A DNA stretch of 64,000 nucleotides from Sva-07 sp963728195 (lineage in GTDB: Bacteria; Actinomycetota; Acidimicrobiia; Acidimicrobiales; Ilumatobacteraceae), in assembly GCA_963728195.1 (NCBI GenBank), contig CAVSIX010000005.1, forward strand, positions 62,001-126,000, read 5' to 3'. Within the stretch, counting starts at the first letter, position 1; each line of letters starts with the position of its first letter. The notes under the pieces are model-generated. The model was given only the letters and a program-made list of their open reading frames with translations. It was not told the DNA's origin and ran no database searches. The position numbers were made by a program, and so were the translations under genes. Positions 1-6,756 of the stretch are shown piece after piece.

Positions 1-468
1 GTGAGCGTGGCGACTGAGACTCTGGAGGCGGCGTACCGGCGCCACTCGGACGAGCTGATCCGCTACGCGACCGTGCTCGTCGGCCCGGACGATGCCTCCG
101 ATGTGGTGACCGATGCGCTGGTGAGGGTGTTCGCGTCTGACGTGTCGGCAGTTTCCAACCTCCGAGCGTTCCTGTTCCGCTCGGTGCATCACCGTGCGAT
201 CGATCACCGGCGGGCCGGTTCTCGCAGGCGTCGTCGCGAAATGTCGTACCACGCGCACCAGCCCGATGTGACCGTCGATACCATCGCTGCGGACGCCCGG
301 ACAGCGCTCGCCGTGCTCAGTCTGCAGCAGCGCACCGTGGTGTTCCTGACGTACTGGGTCGATCAGACGCCGGCCGACATCGCCGAGGTGCTCGACGTGA
401 GCGAAGGAACCGTCCGCAAGCAACTCGCCCGTGCCCGGGCCCGACTCCGGGAGGTTCTCGATGACTGA
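1..468 (+). CDS. ECF-type RNA polymerase sigma factor
   Basis: A 155-residue sigma-70 family protein of extracytoplasmic-function size. Region 2 lies around residues 8-75, beginning at the AYRRHSDELIRYA stretch. Region 4 lies around residues 105-152, where the ADIAEVLDVSEGTVRKQLAR helix-turn-helix is clear. It should direct RNA polymerase to a small regulon. The next gene starts inside its last codons, giving an ATG..TGA overlap, and encodes a single-pass membrane protein, the usual sigma/anti-sigma layout. The GTG at base 1 gives a plausible complete N-terminus, but the window edge prevents excluding an earlier start. Confidence 0.88.
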   Translation: MSVATETLEAAYRRHSDELIRYATVLVGPDDASDVVTDALVRVFASDVSAVSNLRAFLFRSVHHRAIDHRRAGSRRRRREMSYHAHQPDVTVDTIAADARTALAVLSLQQRTVVFLTYWVDQTPADIAEVLDVSEGTVRKQLARARARLREVLDD

Positions 469-1915
469 TCCGACCGATCCGAACAGCGAACTCGATCGCG
501 CCATTGCCCGACTCGTCCACGACGCAGGAGCCGATGCGCCGCAGCCTCCCGACATCCAGGCATTCGAGCGACCGGGGGACCTGACATCGTCCGATCCCAC
601 AAGCCGTCGCCGCTTGGCGATGGTCGGCGCCCTCACGCTGATCGTCGGTGCCGTGGCCGGGGTGATGTACGTGACAGCACGGGATGACGATGGCGGCACC
701 ACGGTGCGGCCAGTCGACAGTTCGCCGACCGACACCGGTGGCGCCATCGCCACGACGCCTTCCCAAGCGCCGACTGCGTCGAGCGCTCCCGCGTCGAGCG
801 AGTCGCCGACGCCATCGACGACCGCACAGGACAATCCGGGCGTGGCCAACATCACCCGGCCCGTGACCGAACCGTCGACGTGCGACCCCGTCTCGGCGAG
901 AGAGACCTTCGCGGAGGGACTCACGCTGTTTGCCAGGCCGAGTACGAACCCGGTTCCGATCCAAGTCGTCGCGGACCCGGTCGACGGTCTCGTCGGCCAG
1001 TTCGCGGTCGTGCAGCGCTTCTTCGGCGACGATCGCAGGGCGACCGGAGACGAACCAGTGGACATCGGCGGGACCACCTTCTGGATCAGCCTGAGCGACA
1101 ACGGAAACGGCGTGGCCGAGTGGGACGTCGGGGACGGCAGCTTCGGCTACGTGCGCTCGCGCGGCCTCGACCGCAGCGGACTCGTCGAGCTGCTTGGCGC
1201 TCTCGAGCCGCGAGCAGCGACGGCATCGATCCCGGGCTTCGAGTTCGCACCGGGGACCGGGGGGCGAGAGCTGCTGCACGAGCAGATGAACACCGAGGTC
1301 GCCGGCGAGGTCGGCAGCTCGGAGTGCGTTGTCGCGTCGACGGGTTACGCATATCGCATCTCGGCGATCAACGGTGACCCGGTGTTCCAGTACGGCGGCG
1401 TGATTGATCGGCTGGTTCCACTCGAAGTCGGCACGCAAGGTTCCACGTTGATCGTCATCGACGGCGTGTCGGACCCCACGGCTCCCACGATCGACGATGT
1501 CGTGGACGCCGACGCCGAGGCCTGGCTCGAGTTGCGATCGCGACCTCGCTGGCCGGAAGAGTCCGAGCCGCGTACCGAGAACATCAGCGAGGGCGCCGAC
1601 GTGGTCGTACCGCTCGATTCGGTCGACGGCTCGACGCCACAGAGCTACCTGACGATGCGGTTGACGACGCAGCAGGGCGTCACGTTCCTGGAGGTTGACA
1701 CCGCCGATGCGGTGCTCGCACCCGACGCAGCGTTCTGGCGAACGATCACCGACCCGGGCAACGACGGCGTCACCACCGCGAGCGTCGGCCCGGTCATGGG
1801 CTTGCGGATCGGCGACGTGGCGCCCGGTGAACCGATCGAGGTGACCGTGTCGGTGATCGACGGCGGCGAGTTCGTGCTCCAATCGACCGGCACGATCACG
1901 CTGATCCCGAGCTGA
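461..1915 (+). CDS. Single-pass membrane protein, probable anti-sigma factor
   Basis: A 484-residue protein with a cytoplasmic segment of about 50 residues, one transmembrane helix (about residues 51-72), a Ser/Thr/Pro-rich linker to about residue 130 and a large extracytoplasmic part. The start at 461 overlaps the last codons of the sigma factor, so the two are translationally coupled. This topology and position match membrane anti-sigma factors that hold the sigma at the membrane until an external signal releases it. I do not see a zinc-binding HxxxCxxC motif in the cytoplasmic part, so the anti-sigma role rests on context. The extracytoplasmic domain is not one I recognise. Confidence 0.72.
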   Translation: MTDPTDPNSELDRAIARLVHDAGADAPQPPDIQAFERPGDLTSSDPTSRRRLAMVGALTLIVGAVAGVMYVTARDDDGGTTVRPVDSSPTDTGGAIATTPSQAPTASSAPASSESPTPSTTAQDNPGVANITRPVTEPSTCDPVSARETFAEGLTLFARPSTNPVPIQVVADPVDGLVGQFAVVQRFFGDDRRATGDEPVDIGGTTFWISLSDNGNGVAEWDVGDGSFGYVRSRGLDRSGLVELLGALEPRAATASIPGFEFAPGTGGRELLHEQMNTEVAGEVGSSECVVASTGYAYRISAINGDPVFQYGGVIDRLVPLEVGTQGSTLIVIDGVSDPTAPTIDDVVDADAEAWLELRSRPRWPEESEPRTENISEGADVVVPLDSVDGSTPQSYLTMRLTTQQGVTFLEVDTADAVLAPDAAFWRTITDPGNDGVTTASVGPVMGLRIGDVAPGEPIEVTVSVIDGGEFVLQSTGTITLIPS

Positions 1916-2085
1916 CCGAAGCCGGGCATGTCACATCCGTGTCACGGGACCAGCCGGACGCGGACGGATTCGGCGGTCGCCGATCGAACGGCCCGGACGA
2001 GTCTTTGCAGCTCAACGGCACTGCCCGGCACGCGACTGCACCGCCCGGCACGGCGCACAGTCGATCGGCCCCGTGAGGGTCGACC

Positions 2086-2526
2086 CTATTCAGGGGTCCA
2101 GGCAAGTCCCGCGTCTACCGGTGCAACACTGATCTGCACAATCGACATGCCAGCCGGCGCTTCATTCACACCGGCCCGGGGGTACACGCCCACTTGCACT
2201 GCAATCGTGTCGTCGTGTGCTGCCACGACCGCACCTTCTTCGACAGGAGTCGAAGTACCGACTTCCATGCCGTCTGCACGCAAGCCGTCGATGGCTCTTT
2301 CGAGAGCCGTGTCCACGTCGCCCTCGACAAGGCCTGACCCGGTGATGTACGTGAGATCCTTGCTCGTCGTCTCGTTGGGCCCGTCGACCTCACTTGCGCC
2401 GACTGCTTCGACCGCGGCGTCGAATCCTGCGATCAAAGCGTCTTGGTCTGAGCTCCCATCGTCGCCGCAACCCGCAGCGATCAGGAGGGCAACAGACAGC
2501 AGGGCAGCACCGAACCGATGCGTCAC
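2086..2526 (-). CDS. Small putative lipoprotein
   Basis: A 146-residue secreted protein. The N-terminus is a short signal peptide ending in a lipobox (LLIAAGC, Cys at residue 20) followed by an acidic Asp/Ser-rich segment, so it should be anchored to the outer face of the membrane. I chose the GTG at 2526 because it places a short basic segment directly before the hydrophobic core; the longer upstream reading is Arg-rich and not protein-like. The mature part contains no motif I recognise. It faces the sigma/anti-sigma pair convergently and has no same-strand partner. Confidence 0.65.
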   Translation of the reverse strand: MTHRFGAALLSVALLIAAGCGDDGSSDQDALIAGFDAAVEAVGASEVDGPNETTSKDLTYITGSGLVEGDVDTALERAIDGLRADGMEVGTSTPVEEGAVVAAHDDTIAVQVGVYPRAGVNEAPAGMSIVQISVAPVDAGLAWTPE

Positions 2527-2660
2527 GGCGCCTCGAGCGCGTCCGCCAACGCATCGGTGGAGCAGTCGAGAACCTCGCCAGAGAGATTTCGTTTCACGCG
2601 CCCCCTTCCACCCATCGGAGGCTCCCCGGCCCGGCCGCCTGCACCGTTGGTGGGGACTGT

Positions 2661-2704
2661 ACAGAAGCAGAACCACCACTTCACAGAAGCAGAACCACCA
2701 CTTC
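2661..2704. repeat. Perfect tandem duplication, 22 bp x 2
   Basis: The 22-base unit ACAGAAGCAGAACCACCACT+TC occurs twice head to tail at 2661-2682 and 2683-2704 with no mismatch. Its A/C-rich, strongly strand-asymmetric composition is unlike the surrounding G/C-rich sequence. No open frame uses it plausibly. Confidence 0.9.
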
Positions 2705-3034
2705 AAGGGAAGTCGGTGCCCCTTCAACACATTCCGGTCATGGTGACGGTCGACTTGAGGTGCCCGCGATGGTCTCTTCGCCCGGACCGTCCCCAGATAC
2801 GTGCCGGTCAGGGGCACGCGATCGGTCCGGATGAACCGCCACGACGGCGTCGAGGGTAGAGCTCGAGAATCCCACCCATGGCAATGTCGATGAGGGGTGC
2901 ACAAATGGTGCACAGGACTCTCCGGAACGGCCCGACACGGGAATGATCTCGGTGGACGGGCCGGACTCCGACCCCAGGTCACTCGACGGACGAGACGGAC
3001 TGTATAACACCAGCTCAGAGCCCTTAAACCCCCC

Positions 3035-3078
3035 TTCCACTCTCGTGGAGTGCGGGTTCAAATCCCGCCCCCGGCACA
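3035..3078 (+). tRNA. Degenerate 3' fragment of a class II tRNA (Leu/Ser type)
   Basis: A perfect T arm is present: GCGGG (3052-3056), the loop TTCAAAT, then CCCGC (3064-3068). It is followed by a 7-base acceptor 3' strand CCCCGGC (3069-3075), discriminator A and CA. Before it a small hairpin CCAC-TCTC-GTGG (3037-3048) resembles a long variable arm. No matching 5' acceptor strand (GCCGGGG) or D arm is found upstream, and the region at the anticodon position does not form a stem. This is therefore a remnant and not a working tRNA; such 3' fragments are typical of integration sites. Confidence 0.55.
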
Positions 3079-3246
3079 TCTACCAGGGAGTTCGCGTCTC
3101 GCGAGCAATGGTGATTGCAACGTTGCGTAGCGAACGGTCACAGAGTTTGTTCCAGGTCGGCGACATCTTGCGATCTACCGCCAATTCTGCTGCGGTGCTG
3201 AGGCCTGTTCGGCCGAGGATGCAAGTCAGGCGATGAGACGGTTTCA

Positions 3247-3270
3247 TGTAGCTACACTGGGTTCATGAAC
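3247..3270 (+). promoter_or_regulatory. Probable promoter/operator of the toxin-antitoxin pair
   Basis: Two perfect 10-base palindromes, TGTAGCTACA (3247-3256) and GTTCATGAAC (3261-3270, spanning the antitoxin ATG), sit at the start of the operon. ATGTAGCTAC at 3246 is also inverted at 3271-3280 with one mismatch. A TACACT -10-like hexamer (3253-3258) lies 6 bases before the ATG, suggesting a leaderless transcript. Phd-type antitoxins usually repress their own operon through such palindromes; binding here is inferred. Confidence 0.5.
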
Positions 3271-3549
3271 GTAGCCACATCGAGCTCGGAGGTCGGTATC
3301 CGGGAGCTCAAGAATGGGCTCAGCGGATACATCGACCGCGTTCGCAATGGTGAAGAGGTCATTGTCACCGATCGCGGCCGTCCCGTTGCCCGGCTGTCAT
3401 CACTTGACGCTACTCACGACCACCTCGCCGAACTCATCGCCGCCGGGATAGTACGCGCACCAGAGAACAGCGCGCGTCGTCATGTGCCGAAGCGCCGGAT
3501 CAAGTCGAAGGGCACTGTGAGCGACCTCGTCGCCGAGCAGCGACGCTGA
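3265..3549 (+). CDS. Phd/YefM-type antitoxin
   Basis: A 94-residue antitoxin. The N-terminal part carries the Phd/YefM pattern: VGIRELKNGLSGYIDRV followed by a GEEVIVTDRGRPVARL strand-turn, which forms the dimeric DNA-binding fold. The basic C-terminal tail (about residues 60-94) would wrap and neutralise the toxin. The toxin gene starts 4 bases after the stop, as expected for a co-translated pair. It should autorepress through the palindromes overlapping its start. The pair lies beside a tRNA remnant in locally AT-richer DNA, consistent with horizontal arrival. Confidence 0.88.
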   Translation: MNVATSSSEVGIRELKNGLSGYIDRVRNGEEVIVTDRGRPVARLSSLDATHDHLAELIAAGIVRAPENSARRHVPKRRIKSKGTVSDLVAEQRR

Positions 3550-3553
3550 TTCA

Positions 3554-3976
3554 ATGGTCACGTACGTCGACACCTCGACGTTGCTGAAGCTGATCATCGA
3601 CGAGGAAGGCTCCGAGCGTGCTCTGACCATCTGGTCGTCCGCCGATGCAGTTGCGTCGGTCAACTTGATCGTGGTGGAGGCTCGCGCAGCGCTGGCGGCT
3701 GCGAAACGGGGCCGGCGTCTCACTGCGGCGCAGCTCCGCTTCGCAATCGCTGAGCTGGGCGTGTTGGTCGGCGATCTCCACATCGTGCCGGTGACGGATG
3801 AGATCGTCGCGAGCGCCGGCGAACTCGCCGACGCCGAAGGGCTTCGTGGCTACGACGCAGTTCACCTCGCTGCTGCGCTCATCGTCGAGGCAACCGTCCT
3901 CAGCAGCGCCGATGCTGCGCTCTGCGCGGCCGCTTCGCGCCGTGGTCTGCACATCGCCAATCCGCTCGAAAGTTGA
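3554..3976 (+). CDS. vapC: VapC-type PIN-domain toxin
   Basis: A 140-residue PIN-domain ribonuclease, the usual VapC length. The acidic metal-binding residues are visible: D6 in VTYVDTSTLLK, E42 in VVEARAAL, D101 in GYDAVHLAAAL and D120 in SSADAALCAAA. VapC enzymes typically cleave tRNA or rRNA when their antitoxin is degraded. It starts 4 bases after the Phd-type antitoxin gene, so the two should be translated together. The Phd/PIN combination is common in actinobacteria. The specific RNA target cannot be read from sequence. Confidence 0.9.
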   Translation: MVTYVDTSTLLKLIIDEEGSERALTIWSSADAVASVNLIVVEARAALAAAKRGRRLTAAQLRFAIAELGVLVGDLHIVPVTDEIVASAGELADAEGLRGYDAVHLAAALIVEATVLSSADAALCAAASRRGLHIANPLES

Positions 3977-4218
3977 CGAACTCGAGTACCCGGCTCGAGG
4001 GCGCGACGTCCGGCGTCTGTCATCAGGCGGGCTCCTTTCCATGTCGGCCACTCGTTGACGGTCCGGCCGAGTCCAGGTGCTCTTCGGTTTGCGTGGTGTG
4101 AGGAGCTGTACTCCTCTGTCATCGTCGAGGCGGATTGCAGTCGAGTCGATCCACCCGGAGCAGATCGCTCTGGACAAATCCCGAGAATTGCGTGTCGGTG
4201 TTCCGGCAGACTGCGTCG

Positions 4219-4875
4219 ATGGCCGATGTACCGGATGATCCCACCGGGATCCGCCATTCCACTCCGGCACAGATCGCACAACCGCTGGTCGATGCTCTGA
4301 TTGCTCGTCACGCATCACTGCGACGTCCTGTCTTCGTTGCACTCGATGGCCGAAGCGGCGCCGGGAAGTCAACGCTCGCAGGTGCCATCGCAGCAGCATG
4401 CAGCCTCCGAGGCGTCGCCGTCACGGTGATCGTGGGCGACGACTTCTACGCCGGAGGCACTGCGGATCGTTGGGACGAACGGTCCCCCGCGGAGAAAGCG
4501 GACCAAGTGATCGACTGGCACCGTCAGCACCGAGTCCTCGACGACCTTCGCCTCCGCAGGAACGCCAGCTGGTACCCGTTCGACTGGGAGGCACCCGACT
4601 GGAACTCTGATCGCGTGCCCCTGCGACCGACACCGATATCGATGACGTCGGCCGACATCGTCATCCTCGAAGGCGCCTACAGCGCTCGACCTGAGCTGCA
4701 CGACGTCCTGGACATCAAGATCCTGCTCGACACTCCACCGCAGCAGCGCCGACGTCAACTCCTCGAGCGCGAAGGCGACCACTACCGGACCGACTGGGAA
4801 GCACGTTGGTCGGCCGCCGAGGACCACTACTTCGGAGTGATCATGCCTCCCCACCGCTTCGACCACGTCCGCTGA
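4219..4875 (+). CDS. P-loop kinase, uridine kinase-like
   Basis: A 218-residue nucleoside/small-molecule kinase of the P-loop superfamily. The Walker A motif GRSGAGKST is at residues 44-52, followed by VIVGDDFYAGG, a DDFY segment typical of uridine kinase/phosphoribulokinase-like proteins. VILEGAYSARPEL and a later RRRQLLEREGDHY segment form the lid and arginine region. The ATG at 4219 is chosen because upstream codons (to 4135) are not protein-like. The exact substrate is unknown. It stands alone, about 240 bases after the toxin gene; that gap shows no gene. Confidence 0.75.
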   Translation: MADVPDDPTGIRHSTPAQIAQPLVDALIARHASLRRPVFVALDGRSGAGKSTLAGAIAAACSLRGVAVTVIVGDDFYAGGTADRWDERSPAEKADQVIDWHRQHRVLDDLRLRRNASWYPFDWEAPDWNSDRVPLRPTPISMTSADIVILEGAYSARPELHDVLDIKILLDTPPQQRRRQLLEREGDHYRTDWEARWSAAEDHYFGVIMPPHRFDHVR

Positions 4876-4983
4876 CAGCCGCACACCTGATCCATTGCGC
4901 CCCGCCTCGGTCGACGACGTCCCCGGGGCGTCTGGAAGTGAGGGAGCCCGTTCACGCGGCACCAGCGGAGTGGCTGGTTTCCT

Positions 4984-6756
4984 TCAGTCCCGAAGCAGTT
5001 CGCGCAGGTTGAGGACGAGCAGCGCGACGGCGGCAAGCGCGAGGAGGAACGCCACGATCAGCCGCCAATCGGCGACGAGTGCACCTGCGAGGGCGAGCAC
5101 GATGGCGCCGACCACGAAGACGGCAACGACCAGCAGGACGAATCGCAGCAGTTGTCTGCGGGCCAACGCCTCGAGCGCAAAGAGCACGATCACTGCCTCG
5201 ACGACGATGCCGCCGATGTTCCACCCGGGTGTCAGCACCATCACGATGAGCGCTACCAGTACGACGGGGGAACTGACTGCTGACCAGATCGCCAGTACTC
5301 GCCGTCTGCTGGTGGTCTCCGATGGAAGCGGGACCCGACGGTGACGCAAGTGATCGTGCGGCTGCGCCGCAGCCGGCGGACGTTGCTCCCGGTGCCGCAG
5401 GAGTAGCTGCTCATCGCGTCGGGCGATGCGTTCGGCCGTCAGTGTGGCGAGTTCGGCCTCGTCGAGCGGTGTGACCGCCTCGCCGCCGGAGACCGTCGCC
5501 CGTTGTGCGGTCTGCAGTCGTGCGAGACGAGCGTCCAGCTCCTCGAGCTCGCCGTCCAGCTGCTCCAACCGGACACGTAGTGCGTCCGCTGCCGCCGGAG
5601 CGTCGGGAGCGACCTTCCTGAGCCCGGCCCACCCGACCGGGTCTCCCCACGAACTGCGGACTGTCGCAGAGCGTTCGTAGCGCGGGCCGGCCGGTCCTCG
5701 CTCGCCGCCCAACGGATCGCGCGTGTCGTTCCCCCACAGCCCGCGGTAGTGCACGACCCACGGTGTCGTCTCGTCGATGAGGACGGGGTCCCACGAGCGT
5801 GGCTGTCCCGGCCCGATCGCCACACCGTCCCCGCGCGAGTAGTCGATGTACGGGATCGACAGGCCGTGTTGCTCGACGTCGCCGGTCCACGGGAAGAACA
5901 CCCGGGAGATCCGCCGCGTGAAGCTGAGTAGGCCGGCGAAGGCGGGAATGTCGTGCGTCGTCAGGTACTCACCGGCGAGGTATGCGCCACTGTGCGATCC
6001 CAGTCCCGCGAAGATCACCGGGTGTTCACCCTCGATCGTGAGGTCGGGATCGTCCCACCGCCGTCGCAGGTCGTCGCCGACCTCGTCGTGCGCGGACGAC
6101 ACGAGCCACGCAGGCCGCAGGACGTCGCCGTGCCCGACGAGGAAGATCGTCACCTGTTCCCAGTCGGCCTCGTGGTCGTTCACGCCGAAGACGCGGCTCC
6201 GCCAGTCGTTGAACGCAGAGAAGAACCAGTACTGCAGCACCGTGTAGCCGCTGTCGCGGACGACTCGTGCGTAGTACGGGTGGTGATCGGGCCGCATCGA
6301 CGTGCGGTACTGCACCTCTGCGGCGGCCTCGGTGCCCGACATGTTGCGCCCACGGAACATGAGGCTGGCGCGGTTCAGGGCGTCGAGCCCCCGGCTGAGC
6401 ACGCCCACCCGCGCGAGACGACTCGCATCGTGGAAGCGCGGCCGGTCACTTCTCAGCCGCCATTTCGCGACCTCGATCCTGGTCAAGGGGGTGTCCACGA
6501 AGCGCAGGTAGTGGCCGGGGCGAGGCCGGTCGGCGCCGAAGTCCACGAGTCGATCGATCGTCAAGGTGCCCTTGGGTGCGAGCACCAAGCGCTCCCGGCC
6601 GGTTCCGTGGTCGATCAGTTCGCAGCACGCCACGTAGTCCTCGACGGATGCGGGGAGGAAGAACTCGCCCTCGGTGAAGCGCACGATCGGTTCGAACCGT
6701 CGTAGCAGCGACAGGTCATCAAGGGTCGCGGCTGCGTCGCTGCCCGTGTGGACCAT
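4984..6756 (-). CDS. Vps62-like domain membrane protein
   Basis: A 590-residue protein. Around residues 150-290 it has a Vps62-like signature: QYWFFSAFNDW, then NDHEADWEQVTIFL and a later GLGSHSGAYLAGEYL. A coiled-coil-like Leu/Glu-rich stretch follows at about 415-440. The C-terminus (from about residue 480) has roughly four hydrophobic helices. Vps62-related domains are known from eukaryotic sorting proteins and scattered bacteria; no reaction is established. The start overlaps the stop of the preceding flippase-like gene as TGATG, so the two are co-translated. A second protein with the same signature lies at 52953-54959. The ATG at 6756 fits this coupling. Confidence 0.65.
   Translation of the reverse strand: MVHTGSDAAATLDDLSLLRRFEPIVRFTEGEFFLPASVEDYVACCELIDHGTGRERLVLAPKGTLTIDRLVDFGADRPRPGHYLRFVDTPLTRIEVAKWRLRSDRPRFHDASRLARVGVLSRGLDALNRASLMFRGRNMSGTEAAAEVQYRTSMRPDHHPYYARVVRDSGYTVLQYWFFSAFNDWRSRVFGVNDHEADWEQVTIFLVGHGDVLRPAWLVSSAHDEVGDDLRRRWDDPDLTIEGEHPVIFAGLGSHSGAYLAGEYLTTHDIPAFAGLLSFTRRISRVFFPWTGDVEQHGLSIPYIDYSRGDGVAIGPGQPRSWDPVLIDETTPWVVHYRGLWGNDTRDPLGGERGPAGPRYERSATVRSSWGDPVGWAGLRKVAPDAPAAADALRVRLEQLDGELEELDARLARLQTAQRATVSGGEAVTPLDEAELATLTAERIARRDEQLLLRHREQRPPAAAQPHDHLRHRRVPLPSETTSRRRVLAIWSAVSSPVVLVALIVMVLTPGWNIGGIVVEAVIVLFALEALARRQLLRFVLLVVAVFVVGAIVLALAGALVADWRLIVAFLLALAAVALLVLNLRELLRD

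Larger units (their letters stand above)
2527..3264. other. Gene-free accessory-looking stretch
   Basis: About 740 bases without a convincing gene. It holds a perfect tandem 22-bp repeat (2661-2704), a short direct repeat around GGTGCAC near 2900, the 3' part of a class II tRNA (about 3035-3078), and locally AT-richer sequence from 3000 to 3260 leading into a toxin-antitoxin pair. The open frames on both strands have arginine-rich, non-coding character. The minus-strand frame over 3000-3079 is the antisense of a tRNA T arm. The combination looks like a scar of an integrative element. Confidence 0.5.

Noticed and set aside
317..1882. 521-residue antisense open frame over the anti-sigma gene
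   Set aside because: Arg- and His-rich composition typical of high-GC shadow frames; the plus-strand gene has a transmembrane helix and couples to the sigma factor.
2086..2982. Extended 298-residue reading of the lipoprotein gene
   Set aside because: The part before 2526 is Arg/Pro-rich and crosses the 22-bp repeats; the lipoprotein signal peptide starts at 2526.
2738..3079. Minus-strand frame starting with a GRDLNPH-like peptide
   Set aside because: This peptide is the antisense translation of a tRNA T arm and appears spuriously in many genomes; the rest of the frame is not protein-like.
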